Shown in pieces: positions 31,801-43,500 of a stretch of 64,000 bases of DNA. The notes under the pieces are model-generated. The model was not told where the DNA came from. It worked only from the letters and a program-made list of their open reading frames with translations, and made no database searches. This DNA is from Trema orientale (Eukaryota; Streptophyta; Magnoliopsida; Rosales; Cannabaceae), in NCBI GenBank assembly GCA_002914845.1, contig JXTC01000003.1:2351261-2415260 (forward strand), written 5' to 3'. Position numbers and translations under genes: made by a program. Numbering within the stretch: position 1 is the stretch's first letter; each line of letters opens with the position of its first letter.

Positions 31801-34523
31801 AACACTTATGTCTGGAGTGAGACGGATTGCTACAGTATACTGAGGGGAAGTCAACCCGCTAATTCTTGGGAACTGAAATAGTGTACACAAGGAAAGTAAA
31901 ACCATAGTCACAATGTAAAAACTAAAAGGAGACGCAGAAATTATCAAGAATTCGATCAAAGTGAAATACCTGTGCATCAGCTATAGAAACTATCACCACT
32001 GTTCCAACTTTCTTGCAAAGTTTGCCTTTCAAGTGCGAGTCCAACATGTTTTTTGACACAGGAACTTTTACAGGCTTCATATCCCCCGAAGGCATTCTGA
32101 TTATATTTGTCAGTCCTCTTAATTCAGTTGCTCTAATAAAAATATCCTGGCCAAGTATATTTTTTGGGATAATATAGTAGTTCCTCTTATGATGAATGCC
32201 AATAATAGATCTTCCACCAGATGACGGTGAAAATGTCTCCTGTTTAACATTATATGTTCCACAAAGGAAAGAGAAAAGTAAAAAATACACATGATAACCA
32301 AAAATAAAAAGAGCAAAGAGAATAGCTGAATGTAGAAATTAGAACTATTTATTGAAAGGGGACAAAAGAAATTTACTCTCGTTGCATGATATTCCTGGAC
32401 ATGACTGAGATTGTTCCAGCTAGCATAAGCTTGAATTATCATATTAGCATTGTATACAGAAACATTCAAGTTCAGATCCCTTGTAGATGTTAGACGCAAC
32501 TGAGAAGCTGCACCTGGAGCATTGAGATCATATTGGTACCTGGAAGTGACTAAAGATCAGCAATAGAACTCAAAATATATGCAGAAGTGAACGTATAAAC
32601 AATTCCTAGACAACTAAATTAAAAGGAAAAAAGAAGAGAAGAAAAATTACAAGTTCTTTTTCCCCTAGTTATTATCAAACACGTATTTTATTTGGGCTTA
32701 GTGATGCGGAACATACTAGTATAATTAGGTTTTCACTATTATTATTATTATTAGGGGATGGCTACGGTAGGGGCGTCCCTACGTAGGGTCATGCCTTAAT
32801 TATCGTTGGATGGGAATCTGTGGGGAATAACGAGAATCTGTGGAGAATCTATTTATATACAGATTCCCATCCAACGGTGAATAGACAGGGCCCTACGTAG
32901 GGGCGCCCCTACTGTAGACGCGCCCTTATTATTATTATTTTAATAAGAAACTAGTAATAATTTATTGAAGAACGAAAATGAGTACAAGAAGATGACAGGT
33001 TATCATCTTAGGGTTACAACCAAAGATTCCAGTCCCTAATCAAATCTGAAAACAACAAATTCTTAAACTCTTTGGTATCAAAGATCCAAAGAGCTACCCA
33101 GAATTTAACTTTCTCCCAAATAGATTCCAACAGTTTTCTTTATCTTCGAAAATTCTATTATTCCTTTCCATCCAAATAGCCCAGTACACAGCCATATATC
33201 ACAGTTCCACAACTTTTTCCTTCGGTTACAAGTTCCGTAGAACCCTAGATCAAACTGGAAAACGTCCCTCCAATGGCGAGGCCACACCCAAGAAATGCCG
33301 AGCTCCTTTAGTAAATGATCTCAAAGGAGTCTAGCAACAGAACAATGCAGAAATAAGTGATCCACAGATTCATTATCTTGTTTACAAAGCACACAACACG
33401 CCGGGAAGACAGCATCATAAGTATTTAACTTTCCCAGAACAAGAAGCCAGCAGAAAACTTTCACCTTCGGTTGGACGCTAGATTTCCAAATGAACGTACA
33501 TAATTGAAAAGGCTCCAAATGAACGTACATAATTGAAAAGGCTGACCTCCATCCCTCGAAACTAGATCCTTAAACATCGATCTGCAACTGAACATATGGG
33601 AATCTTGTAGATTTCATACCCTCCTATCCTCCACGGCCTCACAAAGAATGACAGAATCCAATAGTACTAACAATTCTGAAACTTGTTTTAATTCTCTATC
33701 ATTCAAGTTTCTGTTAAATCTTAGATTCCATGCAGGATCACCACCTATAATAACAGGCTCCATAGACTTCAATGACCTAATGCTCTCGTTATGAGAGGTT
33801 GCCAATCCATACAAATGCGGAAAGCACTCTGCAAGAGATAAATCCCCTACCCATACATCCTCCCAATATATAATTCTATCCCCTCTTCACACTTTAAACT
33901 TGACATGCTTAATAAATTGATCATAACCTCTTGAAATGAACTTCCATGGACTTCTAAATGCAACTCTCAACGCCTCCTTCGAATCCCACCTGTTAGGTTT
34001 GAGACATACTTTTGATGACTTTAGCCCACAGAGATTGTTGCTCCATCGGAAACCACCACAGCCATTTTATTACCAAGGCTTTGTTTCTTTCTAGAATATT
34101 TCTGATACCCAACCCTCCAGATGCCTTCGGCTTACAAACAACATTCCAGGCCACCAAATGATCACCTTCGAAGTCATCACTGACCTCCCACAAAAAGTTT
34201 CTCATTTTCTTTTCTATCTCCTCTGCAACACCAATTGGGATGCGAAATAACGAAAGATAATAAGTTGGTAAGGAGGAAAGAACAAATTGAATTATGTCAA
34301 TCTACCACCCCTTGATATGAAGGCCTTCTTCCATCCATCAAGTCTTTTAGAAATCTTGGATAATACTGGTTCCAGAAATCTTGTTTCAAGGGGTTTTCCT
34401 CTAATGGTAAACCCAAGTATTTTATGGTTCAACTTCCTACCATTCAATCAAGCGCATTGGCTAAATTTGAAATCGTGCTTTCACCAAGATTAATACCCAA
34501 TAATATGCTCTTTGCCATATTAC

Positions 34524-34556
<33 letters not shown>

Positions 34557-37500
34557 TAATTAGGTTTTATTTAATTATTAAGTTTGTTTTAATTTTGAGT
34601 AACTAGTTTTAAGTTTCCCGAATCTATCAGTTTCCTAGTTATGTCTAGAGATGCAACAATAGACCGCTCGATTCATTTTAGGCAGGCCCGTCGCGGGTCG
34701 CAGGCCGGTCCGGTCTAGCCCATTATTTTCATGGGCCGGGCCGACCTACCGAAGAAAAAGGGCAGCCCATCCCATGGGTTACCCTATATGTGGGATGAGG
34801 TGGGCTAGCCCGCGGGCCATGATGGGCTCGCCCATAATAGCTCATCGTGGGCCGGCTCATTTTAGTTCAAAAACAAAAAAAAAAAAAGGAAACATTTTTT
34901 TTTATTTTAAAATTATTTTTTTTTTATGAAATCTTAAAAAATTTACATAAAATTACAAATTAATTTAAGTGTTAATTAATATAAACAATAAAAAAAATAT
35001 TTATTAATATTGATAGAACTAAATAATTAAGTAAACCATTAACAAAAATTTTATTTATGACTGCCTTATTAAACATCTTATAAGTCAAATTCAGTGGGAC
35101 AATACAAAACCTTAGTTCAGTATGGGAAAAATAGTATAAAATATTTAAGATTACACAGAACAAAATAAAAAATAAAAAAATAAAAGAACAACATGATGGT
35201 AGTGTTTGGGACAAAGACCAGATTATATCTGGTCTTCAAGAGATACTTTATTGGTTTCAAATATTTTATTTACTCCTTGTTTTAGTATTGTTTCCTTGTC
35301 TTCTTGTCTCCCTGTTTTATGGCTGGTTTTGTCTTTATGTTTTCTAGTTGGGTTGTCCTATTTATACTCAGCCACACCTTGTACCATTCAATATAGAAAA
35401 ATATACTTTGTTGATAACCTTAATATGGTATCAGAGCAGGTCATTCTTCCTGCTTTTTTTTTCAACCTTCATAGCTGAAATATTGTGCTCTATTCTCCTA
35501 TGTTTTTGAGACCCAAAACAAGTACTTTTTCTGAGCATTTTTTCTCTTTCTTTCTTCTAGCTACACCTTGTACCAGCCGTTGTTCCCCTTTGTTTCCATC
35601 AGCCACATTCACTGCCATCAACCATCAGCTTTGTCGACCCTATGCCAAGCACCGACCACCACCGTTCACCGTTGTGCCTCGTCCTTGCACTATTCTGATA
35701 CGATTTTGGACAAACCTGTAGTTGTGCTTTTCCATTACGATGTCTTCCCGACGCGAGTTGCGAACCAGCCACAATAAATTGCTCCAACTTTGTCGGTCAT
35801 CCACACTAGGTGCTCTCTGTTACTGCCCTTGCCGAAAAATGCCAACTCGGCCGATCCACACCGACGATCTGGCGATTCAGCCACTAATTTGCCATTTTTG
35901 CTATTTCATTTTGTCTTTATCATCTCTCAATTGTTATTCCGAGGTCTTCAGCCCCAATCTAGCAATTTCAAGTAGTTTAATATCTCAGATCTGCTTTCAC
36001 AAACCGTGTTAGCCTTCAACTTTGTGACTTTTGCCAATAAGCCCTTATTTTGTTGATCAGTCCTTGACTTGTCGAAATTTTGCGATTTGCCCCTGGTCTT
36101 CAGTATATTTTCATTACAGCCGCTTTTATCATACTTTTTCTCCTTACTGTTGGCTTTTAGAGGTTATTATTCACCATGAATATGAAAGAGTTAGAACACC
36201 TTTTCAAGGTTGCAAAAGATGCGCATAGCGCTATACATGAGGAAATTGCAGCACGACAATCTTCTACAGAAGAGAAACTTGCTCAATTGACTGCATTAGT
36301 CACTGAATTGACCATCAACATTAAACATATGCGAATTGATATTGCTCAATTATCTACAAAAGTTGTGGCAATCAGTTCCACCCTCGAAACATGTCATATT
36401 GATGCCCTTGTCCATACATCTATTGTTAATCAATCATTTTGGCTCTTCTTCTTCACAACAAGCCTCTCCAAGCGCGCTTACTCAAGATGTTCGCACATCT
36501 CAGCCTGGTTTGTTGTCTACGCTGATTTAACAATCTCAAGTCAATACATCTAGTGTTACCGTTCCAATCACAGCTCCCGTTGGCTTTAATACTAAGTACT
36601 TCACTACTGCTCCTACTGTTGCTCCCACAATTCCTCCTCTTGAACAAGTCTATCGTTTTGTAGCTCCACAAGGAAGATATATGCCACAACAACAGTAACA
36701 TAATTTTTAACAATACTATTATGATCAGCCTCGGCCTCCTCGAGCTCACAATATTGATGCGACTAAAAAGGTAAAAATTGGCTCCTGAATTCAATGGTCG
36801 TTTAGATGCCTCTGTTTTTCTAGATTGGTTAGCTATTATGGATGAATATTTTGATTGGTATAATCTAGATGATGAGCAAAGAATTCGATTTGCTAAGATG
36901 AAACTAAAAGGGCATGCTAAACTTTATTGACAAACTATAGTGGATCAACTTCCTTGTTATAATTAAAGGCATACTATCCTTTAGGACGAGAAGAAGTTGA
37001 AACTTAAAGAGAAGTACTTACCTAATTATTATCAAGATTAGTTGTACACTCAGTTTCTAAACTTTCTTTGTCAAGATACTAGCACTGTTAGTGAGTATAT
37101 GTACAAGTAAATTGATGAATTTACCATTCATTGTGGTATTCGTGAACAATCTTCCTACATTGTTCCGAGATTCATCAATGGCTTGCGTCCAGAAATTCGA
37201 AGTGGAGTTCTTTTGCATCCACACCACTCTCTCGAGGAAACCTACCAGAAAGCTTTAGAATTGGAAGAGTACCTTTGTACATTTTCATCCTACCAAGGAT
37301 TTTCAGCTGCTCCTTGTCCAAGCTATTCCACACTTGCGCTTCCGCCAGTTTCCCAAACCGCTAGTGGAACGACTTCTACTTCCACCTCTATGAAGCCTCG
37401 TTAGAACAAGAATAATGCAAATACTCTGTCTAATTCTCGTTCACCGGGTTCTCAAATTGAATTTCACAAATGTCATGCCAAAGGACATATTGCTTCTCAG

Positions 37501-40500
37501 AGTCCTCAATGCACACTCTCTTTACATCATGACAACGACGACAATGACAATGATGATATTTCTGATGACGATGCTAATCTTATTGTCGTTAAATATTGGA
37601 AGTTGTTGCTGATGATGATATTGGTCTTAATGATAATCGTAATGAGGAAATTTGTGCAACTATTTTTTAACTCGTCGGAGTCGAGTTTTCGAACTCCAGG
37701 AGATTGATGCGGAGCATACTAGTGTAATTAGGATTCCTCTCCATCCAAATTAACCAAAAAATAGCTATAACAGCTATATTCCATAGCTTTTTCCTCCTTT
37801 CTTTCTTGCAAATAATCCCAGAAGCATGAAGGAGAACATTCTAGCAACCCTTTGGCCAAACCCAATAGACCCCAAACTCAAGAAGCATTCTTGACCATAA
37901 TGATGATGCTAAAGGACAGTGGATGAATAAACCACCCAAGGGATAATGAAAAATAAGGTTTACGCTTTTGAAGAACCTCATGTATTCAACTTGCCTAGAG
38001 CTAGTAACCTGTAGAACACTTTTATAGGAGAACACGATTTCCAAATAAAGGAATGGGAAGGGAAAGGAGTTTCAACCCTGATCATCTCTAAAAATAAAGA
38101 TTTAGAAAAGAACACTCATGAGCTATCTAACTTTCACACCCTTTTGTCAGGAATCCCTTCATTCCCGTTCACCGATTCCAGCAACAAAGTAAGGCTAGAT
38201 ATCTCCTCCAACTCTCTCTCATTTAGAATTCTGAAGAAGCGCATATCCAACGAGAATCTTCCAGCTTTATTAGTTGTCTCATGTTGTCTGAGTGAAGGGA
38301 TACTTGTATTCTTAGCCTCTGTTATCCTGTATAACAACTTGAAACACTCAACCAACGTATAATCACCAATCCAAGGATCCTCCCAGAACCCGATTCTTCT
38401 ACCATCTCCCCTCCCAGAACCCGATTCTTCTACCATCTCCCAACTTCAATTGGATATGTGTAAGAAATTCCTTAGAACAACTACAAACAAATTTCCATAC
38501 CTTCCCAGAAACAATCGCTCATTCTCTTTTCGATATCATCTGCTACTCCTTTAGGGATCCGAAATAAAGATAGGAAATAGGTAGGAAGGGCCGCCAGTAC
38601 AGATTGCACCAAGGTTAACCTACCCTCCCTAGAAGCATACGCTTTCTTCCAGCCATCCAATCTTTTACTCACTTTCGCTACAACTGGTTCCCAAAAATCG
38701 GCTCGCAAAGGGTTTCCGCCTAAAGCTAAGCCCAAATATTTTATAGGCTAACACCCCGCCGAACACTCAACAGAGTTCGCTAAGGAGTTTATCAGACTCT
38801 CATCCAAATTAATACCCAAAAAGAACGCCTTTTTCCATATTTATTTTTAAGCCTGATTCATAACAAAACACATCTGGCAAACGAACCAGATTGTTTAAGA
38901 TAACCTCTTCCGGCTTGTTGGCAGAATAAATCAAATCTGATTTGATTTAATTTTTTAAATTTAAATAAAATCAAATTGTGGTCTGTATCAATCTGCCGTG
39001 ATCCTAGGAGTATGTTTAGTGATTTGTTGTCGTACTTGGTCTATTTAAGTGTATTATCTTTAATTGAATAATATCAATGGATTATAAGTAGTCAAAACCG
39101 TGTTCATGGTATCAGAGCCTAAGGGCTAAATCAATATGGCTAAAACTGCCATGACCGGATCTTCACAAGGAGACGAAGTCACGCCTGCAAATTCCAACAG
39201 GACCCAGGCCGATCATTCCGCAACGACGTTTCACGGAGGAGAGACACGTTCACTCCATATTACAGCCCACAAACTTGATGGCAAAAATTACTTGCAGTGG
39301 GCCCAACCAGTCAAGATCATCATTTGTGGCAGACGAAAACTGGGATAAATCACCGGAGAAATTAAGACTCCCGCTTCGACCGACCCGACATACAAAACAT
39401 GGCTGGCCGAGAACTCCATCGTACTCGCATGGCTCATTAATTCGATGGAGCCGAAAATAAGCCGTCGATATCTATTTCTTAAAACGGCGAAAGAGGTTTG
39501 GGACACGGCACGTCGAATGTACTCCGATATCGGGAACGTCTCACAAGTCTTCGAACTTCGATCGAAATTAAAGGAGATGAAACAGGTTTCTCAATCTGTT
39601 ACCCAGTATTTCTCTGATTTATAAGATTTATGGCAGGAGCTCAATTTATTTCTCGAAGACGATTCTCCATGCGCCGAGTGCAGCGTAAAACAAAGAAAAA
39701 ATCTCGAAAAAGAACGCGTGTACGATTTTCTTGCTGGACTTAACAGAAATCTTGACGAAGTTAGGGGTTGGGTGTTGAGCAGAATCCCATTCCCAGATAC
39801 TGAAGAAGCCTTCGCTGAGGTTCGACGAGAAGAATTCCGGCGGAAAGTAATGTTGCCAGATGATGGACCACCAAGCCAAATAGCTCCAGAAGGATCATCA
39901 CTTGTTTCCAGAATTATTCCACCGATTGGGCGAAACAACAACGAACCAAGGACTTCACGTAAGGGAGAAAGAATGTGGTGCGATCACTGTAATCGTCACG
40001 GCCTACCAAAGAGATATGCTGGAAAATTCACGGTAAACCAGCAAACTGGGTACCTCGAAGACAAGCAGAAGGAAGAGCCTACCAAATCCAATCAAGCAAT
40101 GACAAGGAAGGAAATGAAGGAAAAAAAGAGACTCCAATTCATTTTAGTAAAGAACAGGTGGAACATTTATATCGCCTTCTCAGTCAGTCCCCATCCACTT
40201 CATCTTCATCCTCAGGTCCAATCAGATCATACAAGGACAAAAAGAACGGGCTTGGTTTGACCGTTTTTCAAGGGTAATTAAGAATCATGGATATATTAGG
40301 ACAAACAGATCATACACTGTTTATCAAACATTCAAAAGATGGAAAGAAAACGATTTTGATAGTCTACGTCGATGATATCATAATTACTGGATATAACATT
40401 AAGGAGATGGATGAAATTAAACAGACGATGGCAAAGGAGTTCGAGGTTAAAGATCTTGGATCATTGAGATATTTTTTGGGGATGGAATTTGCAAGGAGCA

Positions 40501-43500
40501 AGACAAGTATTTCCATATCACAAAGGAAATACACTTTAGACTTACTAGAAGAAACTGGTATGCTCTGATGTAAACCAAGTGAAACTCCAATTGAACTTGG
40601 TAATAAGACAAAAATGCTTGAAGGAGATCCGGTTGACAAGGGAAGTTACCAACGACTAGTCGGGAAGCTCATTTATCTCTCACATACAAGACCCGACATC
40701 GCCTTCGCTGTAAGCTTAGTAAGCCAATATATGCACGCACCCTGCCAGGGCCATCTTGATTCTGTATACAAAATCTTGAGGTACTTAAAACAAACACTTG
40801 GAAAGGGACTGTTCTTTGCAAAAAATTGTGATCGAAAAGTAAAGGTGTTCACAGATGCGGATTGGGCTGGTTCAATTGATGATAGAAAATCAACATCTGG
40901 TTACTGTGCTCTGTTATGGGGTAATTTAGTAACCTGGCGCAGCAAAAAACAGTCCGTGGTCGCAAGAAGTAGTGCAAAAGCTGAGTATAGAGCTATGGCT
41001 CATGGAATTTGTGAAGCCATTTGGATAAAAAGGCTACTGGAAGAGTTGAAAATCAGATGTGAGAGGCCTATGCAACTATATTGTGACAACAGAGCAACTA
41101 TCAGCATAGCTCATAACCCTGTCCACCATGATCGGACGAAACATGTGGAAGTAGACCGACACTTTATCAAAGAGAAGCTAGATAAAGGTATCATCAGTAT
41201 TAAATATGTGCCCACTTCTCAACAACTAGCTGATATACTTACAAAGGGACTGACAGGACAAGTTTTTGATCTGCTTATGAACAAGCTTGGACTCATCAAC
41301 ATCTACAGCCAAGCTTGAGGGGGAGTGTTGGCAGAATAAATCAAATCTGATTTGATTTAATTAAGAAATTGAATTTGTTTAGATTCTTTTCCAGCTGTTA
41401 GGATTTGTTTTTTAAATTTAAATAAAATCAGATTGTGGTCTGTATCAATCTGCCGTGATCCTAGGAGTATGTTTAGTGATTTGTTGTCGTACTTGGTCTA
41501 TTTAAGTGTATTATCTTTAATTGAATAATATCAATGGATAATTAGTATTCAAAGTCGTGTTCACGACTAAATAAAAAACAGGGTGTCGTCTGCAAATTGA
41601 ATATGTGAGACTTCAACTCTCTCTCTACCTAGCACCAAGCCAGTAACCAACCCTCTCATTTTAGCCAGCTCCACCAACCTATCCAACCGATCAGCCACTA
41701 AAATGAATAGAAATAGAGACAACAGATCTCTTTGTCGTAGTCCCTTAGAACCTTTAAATTATTATTATTATTTTTATTAATGTTATTTAGGTTTTATTTA
41801 ATTATTAGGTTTATTTTAATTTTGAGTAACTAGTTTTAAGTTTCTCGTTTCTATCAGTTTTTAGAATGTGTCTTATTTCCTACTTGTGTCCAATTGCCTA
41901 TCTATAAATAGGCTTAGCTGTGTAATTATTTTTCAGACTATGATTGAATGAATGAATATTGAATTGTTAGATTTTTCTCTCTGAATTTTTGTCTAAGTTC
42001 TATTACTCTTCTACCAATTATCCTATTTCTGTCTAAGTTCTATCACCATTTGCTCGTCTACCTCTTTTCTTTCTAATTTCTATCTTATCCTATATCACTT
42101 AGACTTCCACAGAATTTGCAAAGTGGTGACGAACTTTTGTTGTTTTAGATAGGAAAGGATCTAAAAAGTAACAACTGGGACAATGGAACTACCACAATGA
42201 AAAATTACCAAGAAAAACACACATTATATAAGGAAGATACTAACAAGTTCTCCTCAATTTTAATTCTGCTTGATAACAAAAAATGGAAATGTGAATAAAT
42301 AGATATAAAGCAATACACTAATCTGTCTCCTCTTTAGTTTATGTGATGAAAGAAGATAAGGGTGGACAAGTGCAAACAGGAATTTCGGAGCATGTGAACA
42401 ATAAGAAGGGATGGAGGGTCCTCTAACTCCAACTGAACTTTGCAGAATTTGGCAGATGAAGGACGTGATTCATAAAAGTGTTTTAAGTTTATCTTTCTCC
42501 CTCTCAAATCCAAACGTCCTTTCTACCAAGAAAAGGATAATAAACTTCTCCCTTTATCCTACCCCCTCAATCTTCCCCTTACTTTTCTTCAAAACACATT
42601 GTTAATACGAAGAAAACATTACAATCTCAGAAAGTAGTGGAGAATGAGCGTAATGACTAATTTACTTGTAAACTAGGTAGCCTAACAGTTGTTTAAATTG
42701 ATTTTATCCAACAAAACGGTTTGTGAAAAATTAATTATTAAAACTAGTACACAAAAACAGAATTTACTATATAAAATCCTCAACAGTCAACCAATTTTTT
42801 AGGTTTGATTGCAATCAAATGCTTCCTAAATGTGTTAAACAAGTTCACCAGAAATAAGAGAAGTTACCTTAAGAATCCATCCGCTGGTTCAACAAGAGGC
42901 TCCCAGGATTCATATTTATCATTGTATGATCTAGCAGCCAAAGAGAAGCTGACAGTTGAATTCAAATAGTCCCTTCTTCCATGTAAACTGAACCCTATTC
43001 CACTTAAAGACACATTGAACAACGGGACCATCTGACATATTCAACGATCAAATCATCAGGGAAACAGCTGCTGTCATTTTTTTTCAATACAAACCAAGAA
43101 ACTTCATAAAAGAAAAAGAAGATTTAACAATGAACTATGCTAAGGACTAGCAATCGTCCACCTAGTAACAAGAAAGCAAAACAGAAAGTTAAACCAAATT
43201 GCTTCAATTACAATAGTCTCTTTGGTAAATAGCAAGTGAATCAAGAGGTGGGACTTTTGTGTGTGTGTTTTTGGGAGGGTTTTGTGCTTCGGTCCAAACA
43301 CGCCAGAATAGGGAGGTGGGTGGCAGCAGGGTCGTTTATGAGTTGGAGACATGCCACAAAATAAAGAGTAGGTTACATCCAATGATGGCTGTGGGAGCCA
43401 TACTGTGTTAGTTAAAGCAAAAGAGCTGAGTGTCAAGCCAAATTTTAACCAAGAGAATTTAAAGCAAGCAATGTCTGTTGCGCAGTTGCCATAGTAGATT

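Larger units (their letters stand above)
32697..42102 (+). mobile_element. LTR retrotransposon (gag only) with nested insertions
   Basis: A perfect 5-bp duplication, CTTAG, lies at 32697..32701 and 42098..42102. The element starts TGATGCGGAACATACTAGTATAATTAGG (32702) and ends ...TATCCTATATCA (42097). The start is repeated at 37705 as the 3' LTR start (TGATGCGGAGCATACTAG). The LTR-internal AT-rich piece ttaattaggttttatttaattatta at about 34550 and its counterpart at about 41785 are the two LTR bodies. The 5' LTR is split by a MITE (32754..32925) and a LINE (about 32941..34513), and the 3' LTR by another LINE (about 37736..41757) carrying a copia element. The only coding trace is a gag-like region. 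It fills the intron between VPS13 exons 43031-42868 and 32539-32377. Confidence 0.85.

Noticed and set aside
35195..35428. Complete LTR at 35195-35428 with partner
   Set aside because: It ends at a PBS, but I found no matching partner LTR in the window, so it is reported only as an LTR-like leader.
36180..36560. Gag-region frame as a host gene
   Set aside because: It lies within the LTR-bounded element and the downstream zinc knuckle is retroelement-like.
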